A stretch of DNA of 7,179 nucleotides, from positions 1 to 7,179 of the forward strand of contig CAMNJK010000078.1 of NCBI GenBank assembly GCA_946541435.1. Direction: 5' to 3'. How positions within the stretch are numbered: position 1 is the stretch's first letter; each line of letters starts with the position of its first letter. Position numbers and translations under genes: made by a program. The DNA is from an uncultured Bacillota bacterium (GTDB lineage Bacteria > Bacillota > Clostridia > Peptostreptococcales > Anaerovoracaceae). Positions 1-6,385 of this stretch are shown here, one piece after another. Under the pieces are notes generated by a model that was given only the letters and a program-made list of their open reading frames with translations, made no database searches and was not told the DNA's origin.

Positions 1-48
1 CGGCAAACCGGCCGCAGCCGCACTTCAACCACAGGAAAGGACCGCATC

Positions 49-1506
49 ATGAGACGATTTCTTCTGGATCACGCATCAAAAAAACCGGTGTCATTCCACA
101 TGCCGGGTCACAAGGGCTCTGATATCTTCCGCCGCTACGGCTGCGGGGATTTTCTGGACCACATCGCGGACTGCGATATTACGGAGATCCCCGGCGCTGA
201 CAACCTCTTCCAGGCAGAGGGCATCATCCGGAACACCCAGGAAAAATACGCGTCTCTCTACGGCGCGGACCATTCCTATCTTCTGATCAACGGCACCAGC
301 GGCGGCATCATCGCCTCCATTCTGGCCACTGTCCGGCCCGGCGGCAAACTGATCATGGCGCGCAACTGCCACAAATCCGTTTTCAACGCCCTCACCCTGG
401 GACAGATCACCCCAGTCTACGCCCATCCCGAGCTTCTGCCGGGTCCGGGCATCACAGGCGGTGTCTCCCCGGAGGAGATACGCCGCTGCCTTCAGGAAGC
501 GCCGGACGCGGACGCGGTCATCCTGCCCAGTCCCAATTACTACGGCATCTGCAGTGATATCAAAGAGATCGCCGCCATTGTCCATGCGGCCGGAAAAGTG
601 CTGATCGTTGACCAGGCCCACGGCGCCCATCTGAAATTCTTCCATCGGTTCGGATATGGCGAAGGTATGCCTGCCGCGGCGGAGGATTCCGGCGCGGACC
701 TGATCATCGGGAGCATCCACAAAACGCTGGCCTCCCTCACCCAGAGCGCTGTCCTCAACCTGTGCTCCCACCGGGTGGACCGTTATGTCCTGGAGGATAA
801 ACTGCAGGCGATCCAGAGCACCAGCCCCTCCTATATCCTGATGGGTTTTCTGGACCTGAACGCGGATCTGCTGCTGGAGCACGGCAAAGAAGCCATCGGT
901 GAGTGGCGTGAGAATGTGGACTGGTTCTACCGGGAAGCCGCCGGGATCGACGGACTCACCCTGCTGGATGCTCCGGGACTGGACCGGACAAAGATCAATC
1001 TGGATATGAGCGCCCTGGGCCTGACCGGCGCGGCGCTGGAGAATCTGCTCATAAGCGAAGGCATCTATTCCGAGCTCAACACCGGAAATATTCTGATGCT
1101 CATGACCGGCATCGGCAATACCCGGGCGGATATGGAACGGACCGTCCGCGCCCTGCAGAAGATCGCGTCGGCGCGCCGCCCTGTGAACGCGCATTCAAAT
1201 ACTGCGGGATCTGCCGGACAGCCGGCAGATGGTGCCAAGTCTGCAGCCGGTGCCGCGCCGGCGCCCCTGCCGGGGCCCCTCCGCCAGATTCCCGAGGACA
1301 AAGAATTCGTGCCGCTCCTGCAGGCCGCAGGCCGCGTCTGCGCCGGCTCCATCATTCCCTATCCTCCCGGCATTCCCCTGGTCTGCCCGGGGGAAGAGAT
1401 CACGGAAGAGATCGTCCGCTGGGTCAGCGACCTTCGCGCCGCCGGGGAAAAAGTCATCGGCGTCAATGACCGAAGCGAAGTTCTGGTAGGAAAGATCCGC
1501 GGCTGA
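49..1506 (+). CDS. Short-form Orn/Lys/Arg decarboxylase (PLP, fold type I)
   Basis: A 485-residue cytoplasmic PLP enzyme of the basic amino acid decarboxylase family, which removes the alpha-carboxyl of lysine, arginine or ornithine to give cadaverine, agmatine or putrescine. Seen: HMPGHKG at 17-23, NGTSGG at 81-86, VDQAHGAH at 187-194 (D188 for the pyridine nitrogen) and GSIHKTL at 221-227 with K225 as the Schiff-base lysine. The C-terminal domain follows (about 413-485, with SIIPYPPGIP at 434-443). The length fits the short Bacillus SpeA/YaaO-like form, which lacks the N-terminal receiver-like wing domain of the enterobacterial enzymes. Residues about 376-412 form a low-complexity Ala/Gly/Pro/Ser linker. 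The ATG at 49 has AGGAAAGG at 33-40, 8 nt upstream; the frame stays open to the window edge, so a longer N-terminus cannot be excluded, but the ribosome binding site favours 49. Substrate cannot be told from sequence. It converges on the 1536-1658 gene. Confidence 0.93.
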   Translation: MRRFLLDHASKKPVSFHMPGHKGSDIFRRYGCGDFLDHIADCDITEIPGADNLFQAEGIIRNTQEKYASLYGADHSYLLINGTSGGIIASILATVRPGGKLIMARNCHKSVFNALTLGQITPVYAHPELLPGPGITGGVSPEEIRRCLQEAPDADAVILPSPNYYGICSDIKEIAAIVHAAGKVLIVDQAHGAHLKFFHRFGYGEGMPAAAEDSGADLIIGSIHKTLASLTQSAVLNLCSHRVDRYVLEDKLQAIQSTSPSYILMGFLDLNADLLLEHGKEAIGEWRENVDWFYREAAGIDGLTLLDAPGLDRTKINLDMSALGLTGAALENLLISEGIYSELNTGNILMLMTGIGNTRADMERTVRALQKIASARRPVNAHSNTAGSAGQPADGAKSAAGAAPAPLPGPLRQIPEDKEFVPLLQAAGRVCAGSIIPYPPGIPLVCPGEEITEEIVRWVSDLRAAGEKVIGVNDRSEVLVGKIRG

Positions 1507-1516
1507 AGACATACAA

Positions 1517-1542
1517 AGGCTGGCGCCGCCCGGTCTCAGCCT
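1517..1542. terminator. Weak hairpin between convergent genes
   Basis: A 6-bp inverted repeat, AGGCTG (1517-1522) with CAGCCT (1537-1542), flanks a GC-rich 14-nt loop just after the decarboxylase stop and over the stop of the minus-strand small gene. On the minus strand it is followed by TTTGTATGT, on the plus strand by CTGCGTTTCC. The stem is short and neither U-tract is clean, so this is at best a weak bidirectional terminator. No better candidate lies between the two genes. Confidence 0.3.
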
Positions 1543-1658
1543 CTGCGTTTCCTTCCCACTTCGTATGAATAGTTTTTATCCTCTGACTTCGCCAGACCCA
1601 GCAGCAAGCCGAAGACCACTGCCAGAACGGCGGTAAAGATCGTTACGTTCTTGTTCAT
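1536..1658 (-). CDS. 40-residue single-pass membrane protein, unknown function
   Basis: The minus strand reads an ATG at 1658-1656 through 40 codons to TGA at 1538-1536. The product begins MNKNVTIFTAVLAVVFGLLL. Residues about 5-23 are a continuous hydrophobic stretch long enough for one transmembrane helix, followed by a polar tail (KSEDKNYSYEV) and a basic end (GRKRRG). The basic end suggests a cytoplasmic C-terminus. Support for translation is the AGAAAGGA ribosome binding site at 1674-1667, 8 nt from the ATG, and mostly G/C third positions like the neighbours. It starts 50 nt after the EFR1-family stop on the same strand with no convincing promoter in the gap, so it is probably co-transcribed. 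I do not recognise a family. Small membrane proteins of this shape often modulate larger membrane partners, but nothing here names one. It could also be a chance ORF. Confidence 0.6.
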   Translation of the reverse strand: MNKNVTIFTAVLAVVFGLLLGLAKSEDKNYSYEVGRKRRG

Positions 1659-1708
1659 TGCTGTTTTCCTTTCTACTGTATTCCGTCAATCGACCGGTCT
1701 GCATTCCA

Positions 1709-2458
1709 TCACTTGCCCGGTCCGTGATAGCGGGGCTTGTTCCTGGTCAGCCGACCGAATTCAATGGCCTCCTCCGGGCAGAGATTGATGCATCCCATGC
1801 AGTGGGTGCACGCTTTTCCCCAGACCGGACGGCCGGACTTCATTTCGATGTTTCCCAGGGGACAGATCCGGGCGCATCTGCCGCAGCCCACGCATCCTTC
1901 TGTAACACGAAACGGCTTCGCCGACATGAAGACCCGGTAATATGTTTTGAAGATGCTTTTTACAGAAATATATTCCCATCGCTTCAGCCTGGTTTCGGGG
2001 AATCGCTGACCGGCGTTGATGATCCCGCTCAGCTCTTCGATCCTCTGACGGGCGGACTCTATTTTCCCGCGGTTCAGCTCAGGTGTCCCCATACGGAAAT
2101 AGGCGATGTAGTTCTGCGGCATGATCACCTCAGCCGTCCCCATGTATGTAAACTCCCTGTCAGCGGCGATCTGTTCACAGAAGGCCGGACTGACACTCAT
2201 GCTTCCCGCTGCCGTCATGATGAAATATGCCTTGGCATCATCCGGAAAAATGGATCCGCGGATAAATTCCATGAACGCCGCCGGCGGCGCGGAAATATAC
2301 GTGGGCGCCACAAATATATATCTGCTGTCCTCTGTAAACGCCGCCGTCTCACGGATGCGGGTGTACTGCGCAGCGTCCAGGACCTTATCCCCTGTGACCT
2401 CTGCGATCCTCTCCGCCACGAAGCGGCTGTTTCCTGTTCCGGTAAAATAGATGATCAT
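1709..2458 (-). CDS. EFR1-family flavodoxin/ferredoxin fusion protein
   Basis: A 249-residue protein with an N-terminal flavodoxin-like half and a C-terminal bis-[4Fe-4S] ferredoxin half. The N-terminus IIYFTGTGNS (2-11) is the typical phosphate-binding loop of flavodoxin-like folds, and APTYISAPP (51-59) the second flavin-side loop. The ferredoxin part has two full CxxCxxCxxxC(P) motifs: Cys189/192/195/199 and Cys217/220/223/227, so both clusters should assemble. Family knowledge: these are soluble cytoplasmic proteins of anaerobic Firmicutes, presumed electron carriers or oxidoreductases, with unknown physiological partners. Start ATG at 2458 has AGGA at 2467-2464 and AAGGGAG a little further upstream. 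It is divergent from the SOS cassette and probably co-transcribed with the small membrane protein at 1536-1658. Bound FMN is inferred from fold, not shown. Confidence 0.92.
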   Translation of the reverse strand: MIIYFTGTGNSRFVAERIAEVTGDKVLDAAQYTRIRETAAFTEDSRYIFVAPTYISAPPAAFMEFIRGSIFPDDAKAYFIMTAAGSMSVSPAFCEQIAADREFTYMGTAEVIMPQNYIAYFRMGTPELNRGKIESARQRIEELSGIINAGQRFPETRLKRWEYISVKSIFKTYYRVFMSAKPFRVTEGCVGCGRCARICPLGNIEMKSGRPVWGKACTHCMGCINLCPEEAIEFGRLTRNKPRYHGPGK

Positions 2459-2508
2459 CTTTTTCCTGCAGCTCCCTTCTGACCGGAAAATCCAAAACGT
2501 CTTCGATG

Positions 2509-2517
2509 ATTATAGCA
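2509..2517 (-). promoter_or_regulatory. Extended -10 promoter for the EFR1-family gene
   Basis: On the minus strand TGC-TATAAT (2517 down to 2509) is a consensus -10 hexamer preceded by an in-register TGn extension. No good -35 is visible 17 bp upstream (ATGCGT at 2537-2532), which is tolerated by extended -10 promoters. Expected initiation is near 2502, giving a leader of about 45 nt to the ATG at 2458. Confidence 0.65.
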
Positions 2518-2544
2518 CAGAAACACAGATCACGCATTTTTGAC

Positions 2545-2573
2545 TTGACGCAGACCTCTTCATGATCTAGAAT
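2545..2573 (+). promoter_or_regulatory. Sigma-A promoter of the polymerase/YolD-SRAP operon
   Basis: TTGACG (2545-2550) and TAGAAT (2568-2573) are separated by exactly 17 bp and each differs from consensus by one base. Expected initiation is near 2580, inside the LexA box at 2574-2589, giving a leader of about 75 nt. The promoter lies back to back with the leftward extended -10 promoter. Confidence 0.78.
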
Positions 2574-2589
2574 AAGAACACACGTTCTT
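2574..2589. promoter_or_regulatory. LexA (SOS) operator
   Basis: AAGAAC-ACAC-GTTCTT is a perfect 16-bp inverted repeat with 6-bp arms. Its core fits the Gram-positive LexA consensus CGAACRNRYGTTYC except for the outermost base on each side (A for C, T for C). It directly abuts the -10 hexamer and covers the predicted start point, so bound LexA should block initiation of the downstream polymerase operon. The downstream gene content (translesion polymerase, SOS-associated SRAP) independently predicts SOS control. Confidence 0.82.
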
Positions 2590-2592
2590 TGC

Positions 2593-2625
2593 GGGAAGAA
2601 ACAGGCAGGAAACGGGAAGACACAG
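2593..2625 (+). repeat. Short direct repeat in the purine-rich leader
   Basis: GGGAAGAAACAG (2593-2604) and GGGAAGACACAG (2614-2625) match at 11 of 12 positions with a 21-bp offset. They lie in the predicted untranslated leader, which is strongly purine-rich on this strand. The actual ribosome binding site is AGGAAAGGA at 2638-2646, further downstream. No function is evident. Confidence 0.4.
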
Positions 2626-2653
2626 ATAACTATGATCAGGAAAGGAAACAATC

Positions 2654-4081
2654 ATGACATGCGAGAAACGTTTCGGATCCACCGGCCCGCGCGCTTATAT
2701 CTGTATCGACCTGAAGTCATACTACGCCTCCGTGGAATGTGTCCGCCGGGGGCTGGATCCCCTGCAGGCAAAGCTCCTGGTGGCAGATGAGAGCCGGTCC
2801 GACCAGACCATCTGCCTGGCGGTCTCCCCCGCCCTCAAAGCCATCGGTGTTCCCGGACGGCCCCGTCTTTTTGAGGCGAAGCAGGCCATCCGCAAATATG
2901 AAGCCATGCACCACGTCAAGGTGGATTACATCATCGCGCCGCCCCACATGGCTGACTACGAACAGGTGTCGGCAACGATCTACAGCATCTACCTGAAGTA
3001 CGCGGCAGCGGAGGACATCCACGTCTACAGCATCGATGAAGCCTTCATCGACTGCACCGGTTACCTGCATTTTTACCGCCGGGAGTCTGCAAAGGCTGGC
3101 CTGTCCCCCGCCCATATCATGGCGCGGACCATCCTGCGGAATGTGCTGTCTGTCACCGGGATCACTGCCACGGTGGGCATCGGCAGCAATATGTACCTGG
3201 CCAAGGTCGCCATGGACATTGTGGCGAAGAAGTCAGAACCGGATGAAGACGGCGTCCGCATCGCGGAGCTGGACGAGGAAAGCTATAAATACCTGCTGTG
3301 GGACCACCGTCCCCTGACGGATTTCTGGCAGATCGGTCCCGGAAAATCCCGCCGGCTGCAGAAGGCATGCATGTTCACCATGGGCGATGTGGCTGCCCGC
3401 TCCCAGGTCGACGAGGAATGGTTTTACAGGAACTTCGGCATCGATGCGGAGATCCTGATCGATCACGCCTGGGGGATCGAGCCCGTCACCATGACCGACA
3501 TCAAGGGCTACCGAAGTGATGCCCGCAGTCTGTCCCATGGTCAGGTACTCCCCCGGCCGTATGAATACTGTGAGGCGCGGCTTGTGATCGCGGAAATGAT
3601 CGACGTGCTCTGCGCAGACCTGTTTTCAAAGAATCTGGTCTCGAAGGTTTTTACCTGGTATGTGGCCTTTGATTACAAGAGTCTGGAGAAGGTCCCCGCC
3701 TATTCCGGTCCGGTAAGCATGGACTTCTATGGAAGGCTCCACCCCCGGCACGCCGGAGGCACGGCGCGGCTGGCCTCAGAAACAAGCGCGGTCTGCGAGG
3801 TCGCGCCCGCCATCCTGCGGCAGTACGACCGCAGGTGCGACCGGCGCCTTCTGCAGCGCCGCCTGGGTCTCTGCGCCTGCGATACGCAGATCAACGAAGG
3901 GGTTTTCCAGCTGGATCTCTTCACGGATTACCGGAAGCGGGCACAGGAACAGCAGATCCAGGGGGCCATGCTTGATGTGCGCCGCAGATACGGTTCCAAC
4001 GCCGTTTTCAAAGGCATGAACCTGCGCCGGGGCGGCACGGCGCTGGAGCGGAACGCGCAGATCGGAGGGCACCGGAAATGA
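2654..4081 (+). CDS. Y-family translesion DNA polymerase (UvrX/YqjW, UmuC-like)
   Basis: A 475-residue error-prone polymerase that inserts nucleotides opposite lesions. Seen: the catalytic N-terminal motif IDLKSYYASVE (18-28) with metal ligand D19 and Tyr24 at the sugar steric-gate position, then YSIDEAFID (125-133) with D128 and E129 as the second catalytic acidic pair. TVGIGSNMYLAKVAMD (173-188) is the conserved palm segment, and WQIGPGKSRRL (225-235) the helix-hairpin-helix of the thumb. The little-finger domain follows. QLDLF (419-423) matches the canonical beta-clamp binding pentapeptide. The C-terminal ERNAQIGGHRK is typical of the Gram-positive UvrX/YqjW group rather than classical DinB. 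Start ATG has AGGAAAGGA 7 nt upstream. The stop overlaps the next ATG as ATGA, pointing to translational coupling with the YolD-SRAP gene. LexA-regulated by position. All catalytic residues are present, so it should be active. Confidence 0.93.
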   Translation: MTCEKRFGSTGPRAYICIDLKSYYASVECVRRGLDPLQAKLLVADESRSDQTICLAVSPALKAIGVPGRPRLFEAKQAIRKYEAMHHVKVDYIIAPPHMADYEQVSATIYSIYLKYAAAEDIHVYSIDEAFIDCTGYLHFYRRESAKAGLSPAHIMARTILRNVLSVTGITATVGIGSNMYLAKVAMDIVAKKSEPDEDGVRIAELDEESYKYLLWDHRPLTDFWQIGPGKSRRLQKACMFTMGDVAARSQVDEEWFYRNFGIDAEILIDHAWGIEPVTMTDIKGYRSDARSLSHGQVLPRPYEYCEARLVIAEMIDVLCADLFSKNLVSKVFTWYVAFDYKSLEKVPAYSGPVSMDFYGRLHPRHAGGTARLASETSAVCEVAPAILRQYDRRCDRRLLQRRLGLCACDTQINEGVFQLDLFTDYRKRAQEQQIQGAMLDVRRRYGSNAVFKGMNLRRGGTALERNAQIGGHRK

Positions 4082-4971
4082 ATGATCAGAAGATCCCCCG
4101 GGGCTTTCGCTACGGAGAAGTCGTCCGCCGGGGCCGGCCGGTCCACGGACCGCTGGACGCCTTTTCGATCCGGCATCCGGCCATGCCCCTGTCACGCCGG
4201 GCGAAGATCTTCAGCCCTTTTGACGCGCTGAGGGGATTCAGCGAAGCCATTGCCGCGAAGAAAATGCCCTATGGGTATGAGGCGGCGAACGAAGTATCCA
4301 CCGGGCAGAGTGAAGTATCCACTGGGAGGTATGAGATGTGTACCCGTTTTTTTATCGATATCAGTGACAAAGAGCTGCAGGAGATCGTCGCTGCTGCAGA
4401 GAACAGCGCCCTGGCTGAGAAATTCATGCGGGCGGGCGACCCCATGACCCGGTCCGGTGAGATCTATCCCACCAATGTGGTGCCGGTCATCGCCACAGCG
4501 AAAGCCGGCGGCCGGGCGGTCTTCCCCATGAAATGGGGTTTCCGTATCAGCGGCATGCGGGGCGACTCCATTTCCACCATTCTGAACGCCAGATCCGAGA
4601 CCGCCGCGCAGAAGCCCAGTTTCCGGGATGCCTGGCGGCAGCACCGGTGTGTCATCCCAGCTTCCTACTACTTCGAATGGGAGCATTTCACCTCGCCGGA
4701 CGGCAAAAAAAAGACCGGCCGGAAATACGCCATCCAGCCCACAGGCTCCACGGTCACCTGGCTGGGCGGACTCTACCGCATGGAAGAGGGCTTCCCCCGC
4801 TTCGTCGTACTGACCCGGCCGCCGGCCGAAAACATAGCCTTCATCCATGACCGGATGCCGGTCATCCTGCCGGCGCAGCAGATCGGCGCATGGATCGATC
4901 CCGCCGCAGATCCGGATCAGATCTGCGGCAGCGCGCTGGAGGACATGATCTACGAAGCGGCGGATCAGTAA
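4078..4971 (+). CDS. YolD-like head fused in frame to SRAP (YedK/HMCES) domain
   Basis: The 297-residue frame has two parts. Residues about 10-62 resemble the head of YolD-like proteins (HP-M-L--RA--FSPF-AL-GF-EAI pattern, 33-58), a family predicted to act like UmuD with Gram-positive polymerase V-type enzymes. The C-terminal half of typical YolD-like proteins is missing. After a repeated linker (72-85), Met87-Cys88 begins a complete SRAP domain: MCTRFF, NARSET (N170), YYFEWE (E200) and HDRMPVIL (H257). These correspond to Cys2, Asn75, Glu105 and His160 of E. coli YedK, which forms a thiazolidine DNA-protein crosslink with abasic sites in single-stranded DNA. Translation of the long form uses GGAGGG at 4064-4069, coupled to the polymerase stop. 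A second start at 4336 would yield a 211-residue SRAP, the usual size, with Cys at position 2. Which products exist in the cell is inference. Confidence 0.88.
   Translation: MNDQKIPRGFRYGEVVRRGRPVHGPLDAFSIRHPAMPLSRRAKIFSPFDALRGFSEAIAAKKMPYGYEAANEVSTGQSEVSTGRYEMCTRFFIDISDKELQEIVAAAENSALAEKFMRAGDPMTRSGEIYPTNVVPVIATAKAGGRAVFPMKWGFRISGMRGDSISTILNARSETAAQKPSFRDAWRQHRCVIPASYYFEWEHFTSPDGKKKTGRKYAIQPTGSTVTWLGGLYRMEEGFPRFVVLTRPPAENIAFIHDRMPVILPAQQIGAWIDPAADPDQICGSALEDMIYEAADQ
4291..4332 (+). repeat. 21-bp degenerate tandem duplication in the YolD-SRAP linker
   Basis: Units 4291-4311 and 4312-4332 match at 16 of 21 positions, with 14 of the first 15 identical (GAAGTATCCAC, then C or T, then GGG). They encode EVSTGQS and EVSTGRY. 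Being in frame, the duplication lengthens the linker by seven residues. Only the second copy has GGGAGG, which serves as ribosome binding site for the internal ATG. Confidence 0.8.
4324..4338 (+). promoter_or_regulatory. Internal ribosome binding site and start for free SRAP protein
   Basis: GGGAGG (4324-4329) stands 6 nt before ATG at 4336, which is followed by TGT. The resulting protein starts Met-Cys-Thr-Arg-Phe, exactly the conserved start of SRAP proteins, whose Cys2 becomes N-terminal after Met removal and is the crosslinking nucleophile. The site is as strong as the one used for the long frame at 4078. It therefore probably decides where active SRAP is initiated. Confidence 0.75.
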
Positions 4972-4981
4972 CAGGCGGCCT

Positions 4982-6385
4982 TCAGATTCCCTCGATCACC
5001 GTGTTCAGCCATTTTTTGCTGCGATACCTTACGGTGAGCACGACGAACTTGACGGCGCCCTCCAGTTTCACGGACAGCACCGCCGCCCAGACGGGCCAGC
5101 CCAGCCAGAGAGACGTGATGAAGGCTGCAGGCACCCCGATGAGCCAGACGGCGCCCACCTCCGCGATCATGGCGAACCGGGTATCCCCGCCGCAGCGCAG
5201 CACACCGGTGACCATGGCGCCGTTGTAGACATCGATAAAGAGCGTGCAGGCGTAGACCAGCAGGATATACCAGGCATCGGCAGCGCCCTCCGCTGAGAAA
5301 TCAAACAGACTCAGGATCGGTTTTCCGAAACAGATGGTCAGCGCGCCAAGGGCCAGACCGATGAGGACCGCCAGCTTCATCAGGATCCTGGACATCTCAT
5401 AGGCTTCTTCTTTCCTGCCCTCGCCCAGTTTCTGCCCCACCAGGATCAGCACCGCGTCCCCGATGCTGAAGGCCGCCATGGAGAACAGACTGTTGATGGT
5501 ATTGCAGGCCTGGACCGCCGCGCCGGAAGTGATGGAGATCCTGGCGAAAGCCGCCACATAAAGAGACGTTCCCAGGCCCCACATGCTTTCATTGATGGTG
5601 GTGGGGATGGCGTTTCTGACGATCCGCCCTGCCAGCTGCCGGCCGAATCCGAAGAATTCCCGCAGAGGCCCGGCGATGACATTGCGCCTGCCGAAGACCA
5701 GGAACAGGATGATCGCCAGTTCCACACACCTGGAGATCACGGTGGCCAGGGCTGCCCCCGCCACACCCATGGCCGGCGCGCCGAAATGTCCGTAGATCAG
5801 CACGTAGTTCATGAAGGTATTGAGGCAGAGGGCTGCCGCGCTGGAGATCAGCGGCTGGACGGTCTGCTGTGTGGCGCGCAGCGTGACCGTAAGGGTCTGG
5901 ATCACCGGCACCAGAAGGAAACAGGGAGCCCCGGTCCTCACATAGACCGTGCCCACATCGATGACCTCAGGGAAACGGGTAAAGACCCGCAGAATGTACT
6001 GGGGGAACAGAACTGCGGCCAGGAAAAACAGGACCCCCACGCTGAAGGCCACAGTCAGAGTGAAACCGCAGGATCTGCGGATATTGGCGAAATCCCTGAC
6101 ACCGTAGAACTGGGAAATGAATGTGGCGGCCCCGCTGGCAAAACCGAAGACCACCATCCAGTAAACAAAAAAGATCTGCACCGAAACACCCACCGCGTTC
6201 AGCGACAGTTCCCCCAGGTGCCCGATCATCAGATTGTCCACCAGATTCAGACTGGAACCGATCAGACTTTGCAGGGCAATGGGCGCCGCTACCATCGCAA
6301 CGGTTTTCAGAAAATGTCGGCGGTCGATGGCGTTCAGGGTCTCGCCAGCCTTTGCACTCTTGTCCTTCTCCAAATCAGCTTTCAT
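4982..6385 (-). CDS. MATE-family multidrug/cation efflux transporter
   Basis: An integral membrane exporter of about 467 residues, the usual MATE size, with roughly 12 predicted transmembrane helices in two homologous halves. The duplication is visible: FISQFYGVRDFANIRR (about 89-104) matches VGQKLGEGRKEEAYEMSR (about 316-333) as the cytosolic loop after helix 2 or 8. Likewise the segment beginning TLRATQQTVQP corresponds to VLRCGGDTRFAM in the second half. PIALQSLIGSSLNLVDNLMIGHLG near 35-58 is typical of helix 1. Substrates and coupling ion (H+ or Na+) cannot be assigned. The first 25 residues are hydrophilic and charged. ATG at 6385 is chosen; a TTG at 6394 in the same frame would add three residues, and neither has a strong ribosome binding site (GAAGAG is too close). 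It lies downstream of the exonuclease on the same strand, and its start falls in a duplicated exonuclease tail. Its end is 10 bp from the convergent SRAP stop. Confidence 0.9.
   Translation of the reverse strand: MKADLEKDKSAKAGETLNAIDRRHFLKTVAMVAAPIALQSLIGSSLNLVDNLMIGHLGELSLNAVGVSVQIFFVYWMVVFGFASGAATFISQFYGVRDFANIRRSCGFTLTVAFSVGVLFFLAAVLFPQYILRVFTRFPEVIDVGTVYVRTGAPCFLLVPVIQTLTVTLRATQQTVQPLISSAAALCLNTFMNYVLIYGHFGAPAMGVAGAALATVISRCVELAIILFLVFGRRNVIAGPLREFFGFGRQLAGRIVRNAIPTTINESMWGLGTSLYVAAFARISITSGAAVQACNTINSLFSMAAFSIGDAVLILVGQKLGEGRKEEAYEMSRILMKLAVLIGLALGALTICFGKPILSLFDFSAEGAADAWYILLVYACTLFIDVYNGAMVTGVLRCGGDTRFAMIAEVGAVWLIGVPAAFITSLWLGWPVWAAVLSVKLEGAVKFVVLTVRYRSKKWLNTVIEGI

Noticed and set aside
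91..1194. A 367-codon open frame antisense to the decarboxylase
   Set aside because: The sense strand has all catalytic motifs of a known family; the antisense product is Arg/Gly/Val-rich with no recognisable domain, as expected from GC-rich codon bias.
1661..1689. TTGACG at 1689-1684 (minus) as -35 of a dedicated promoter for the 40-residue protein
   Set aside because: The position 17 bp downstream reads AAACAG over the ribosome binding site, so no matching -10 exists and the leader would be impossibly short.
1658..2482. A 274-codon plus-strand frame antisense to the EFR1-family gene
   Set aside because: The minus strand shows a flavodoxin loop and two intact 4Fe-4S motifs with a promoter and ribosome binding site; the plus-strand translation has no family signature.
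4078..4335. Separate YolD-like gene distinct from SRAP
   Set aside because: There is no stop codon between 4078 and 4971, so a free YolD-like protein would need proteolysis. It is described as part of the fusion instead.
4972..4981. Bidirectional terminator between convergent SRAP and MATE genes
   Set aside because: The gap is 10 bp and no stem-loop with a U-tract is visible on either strand there.
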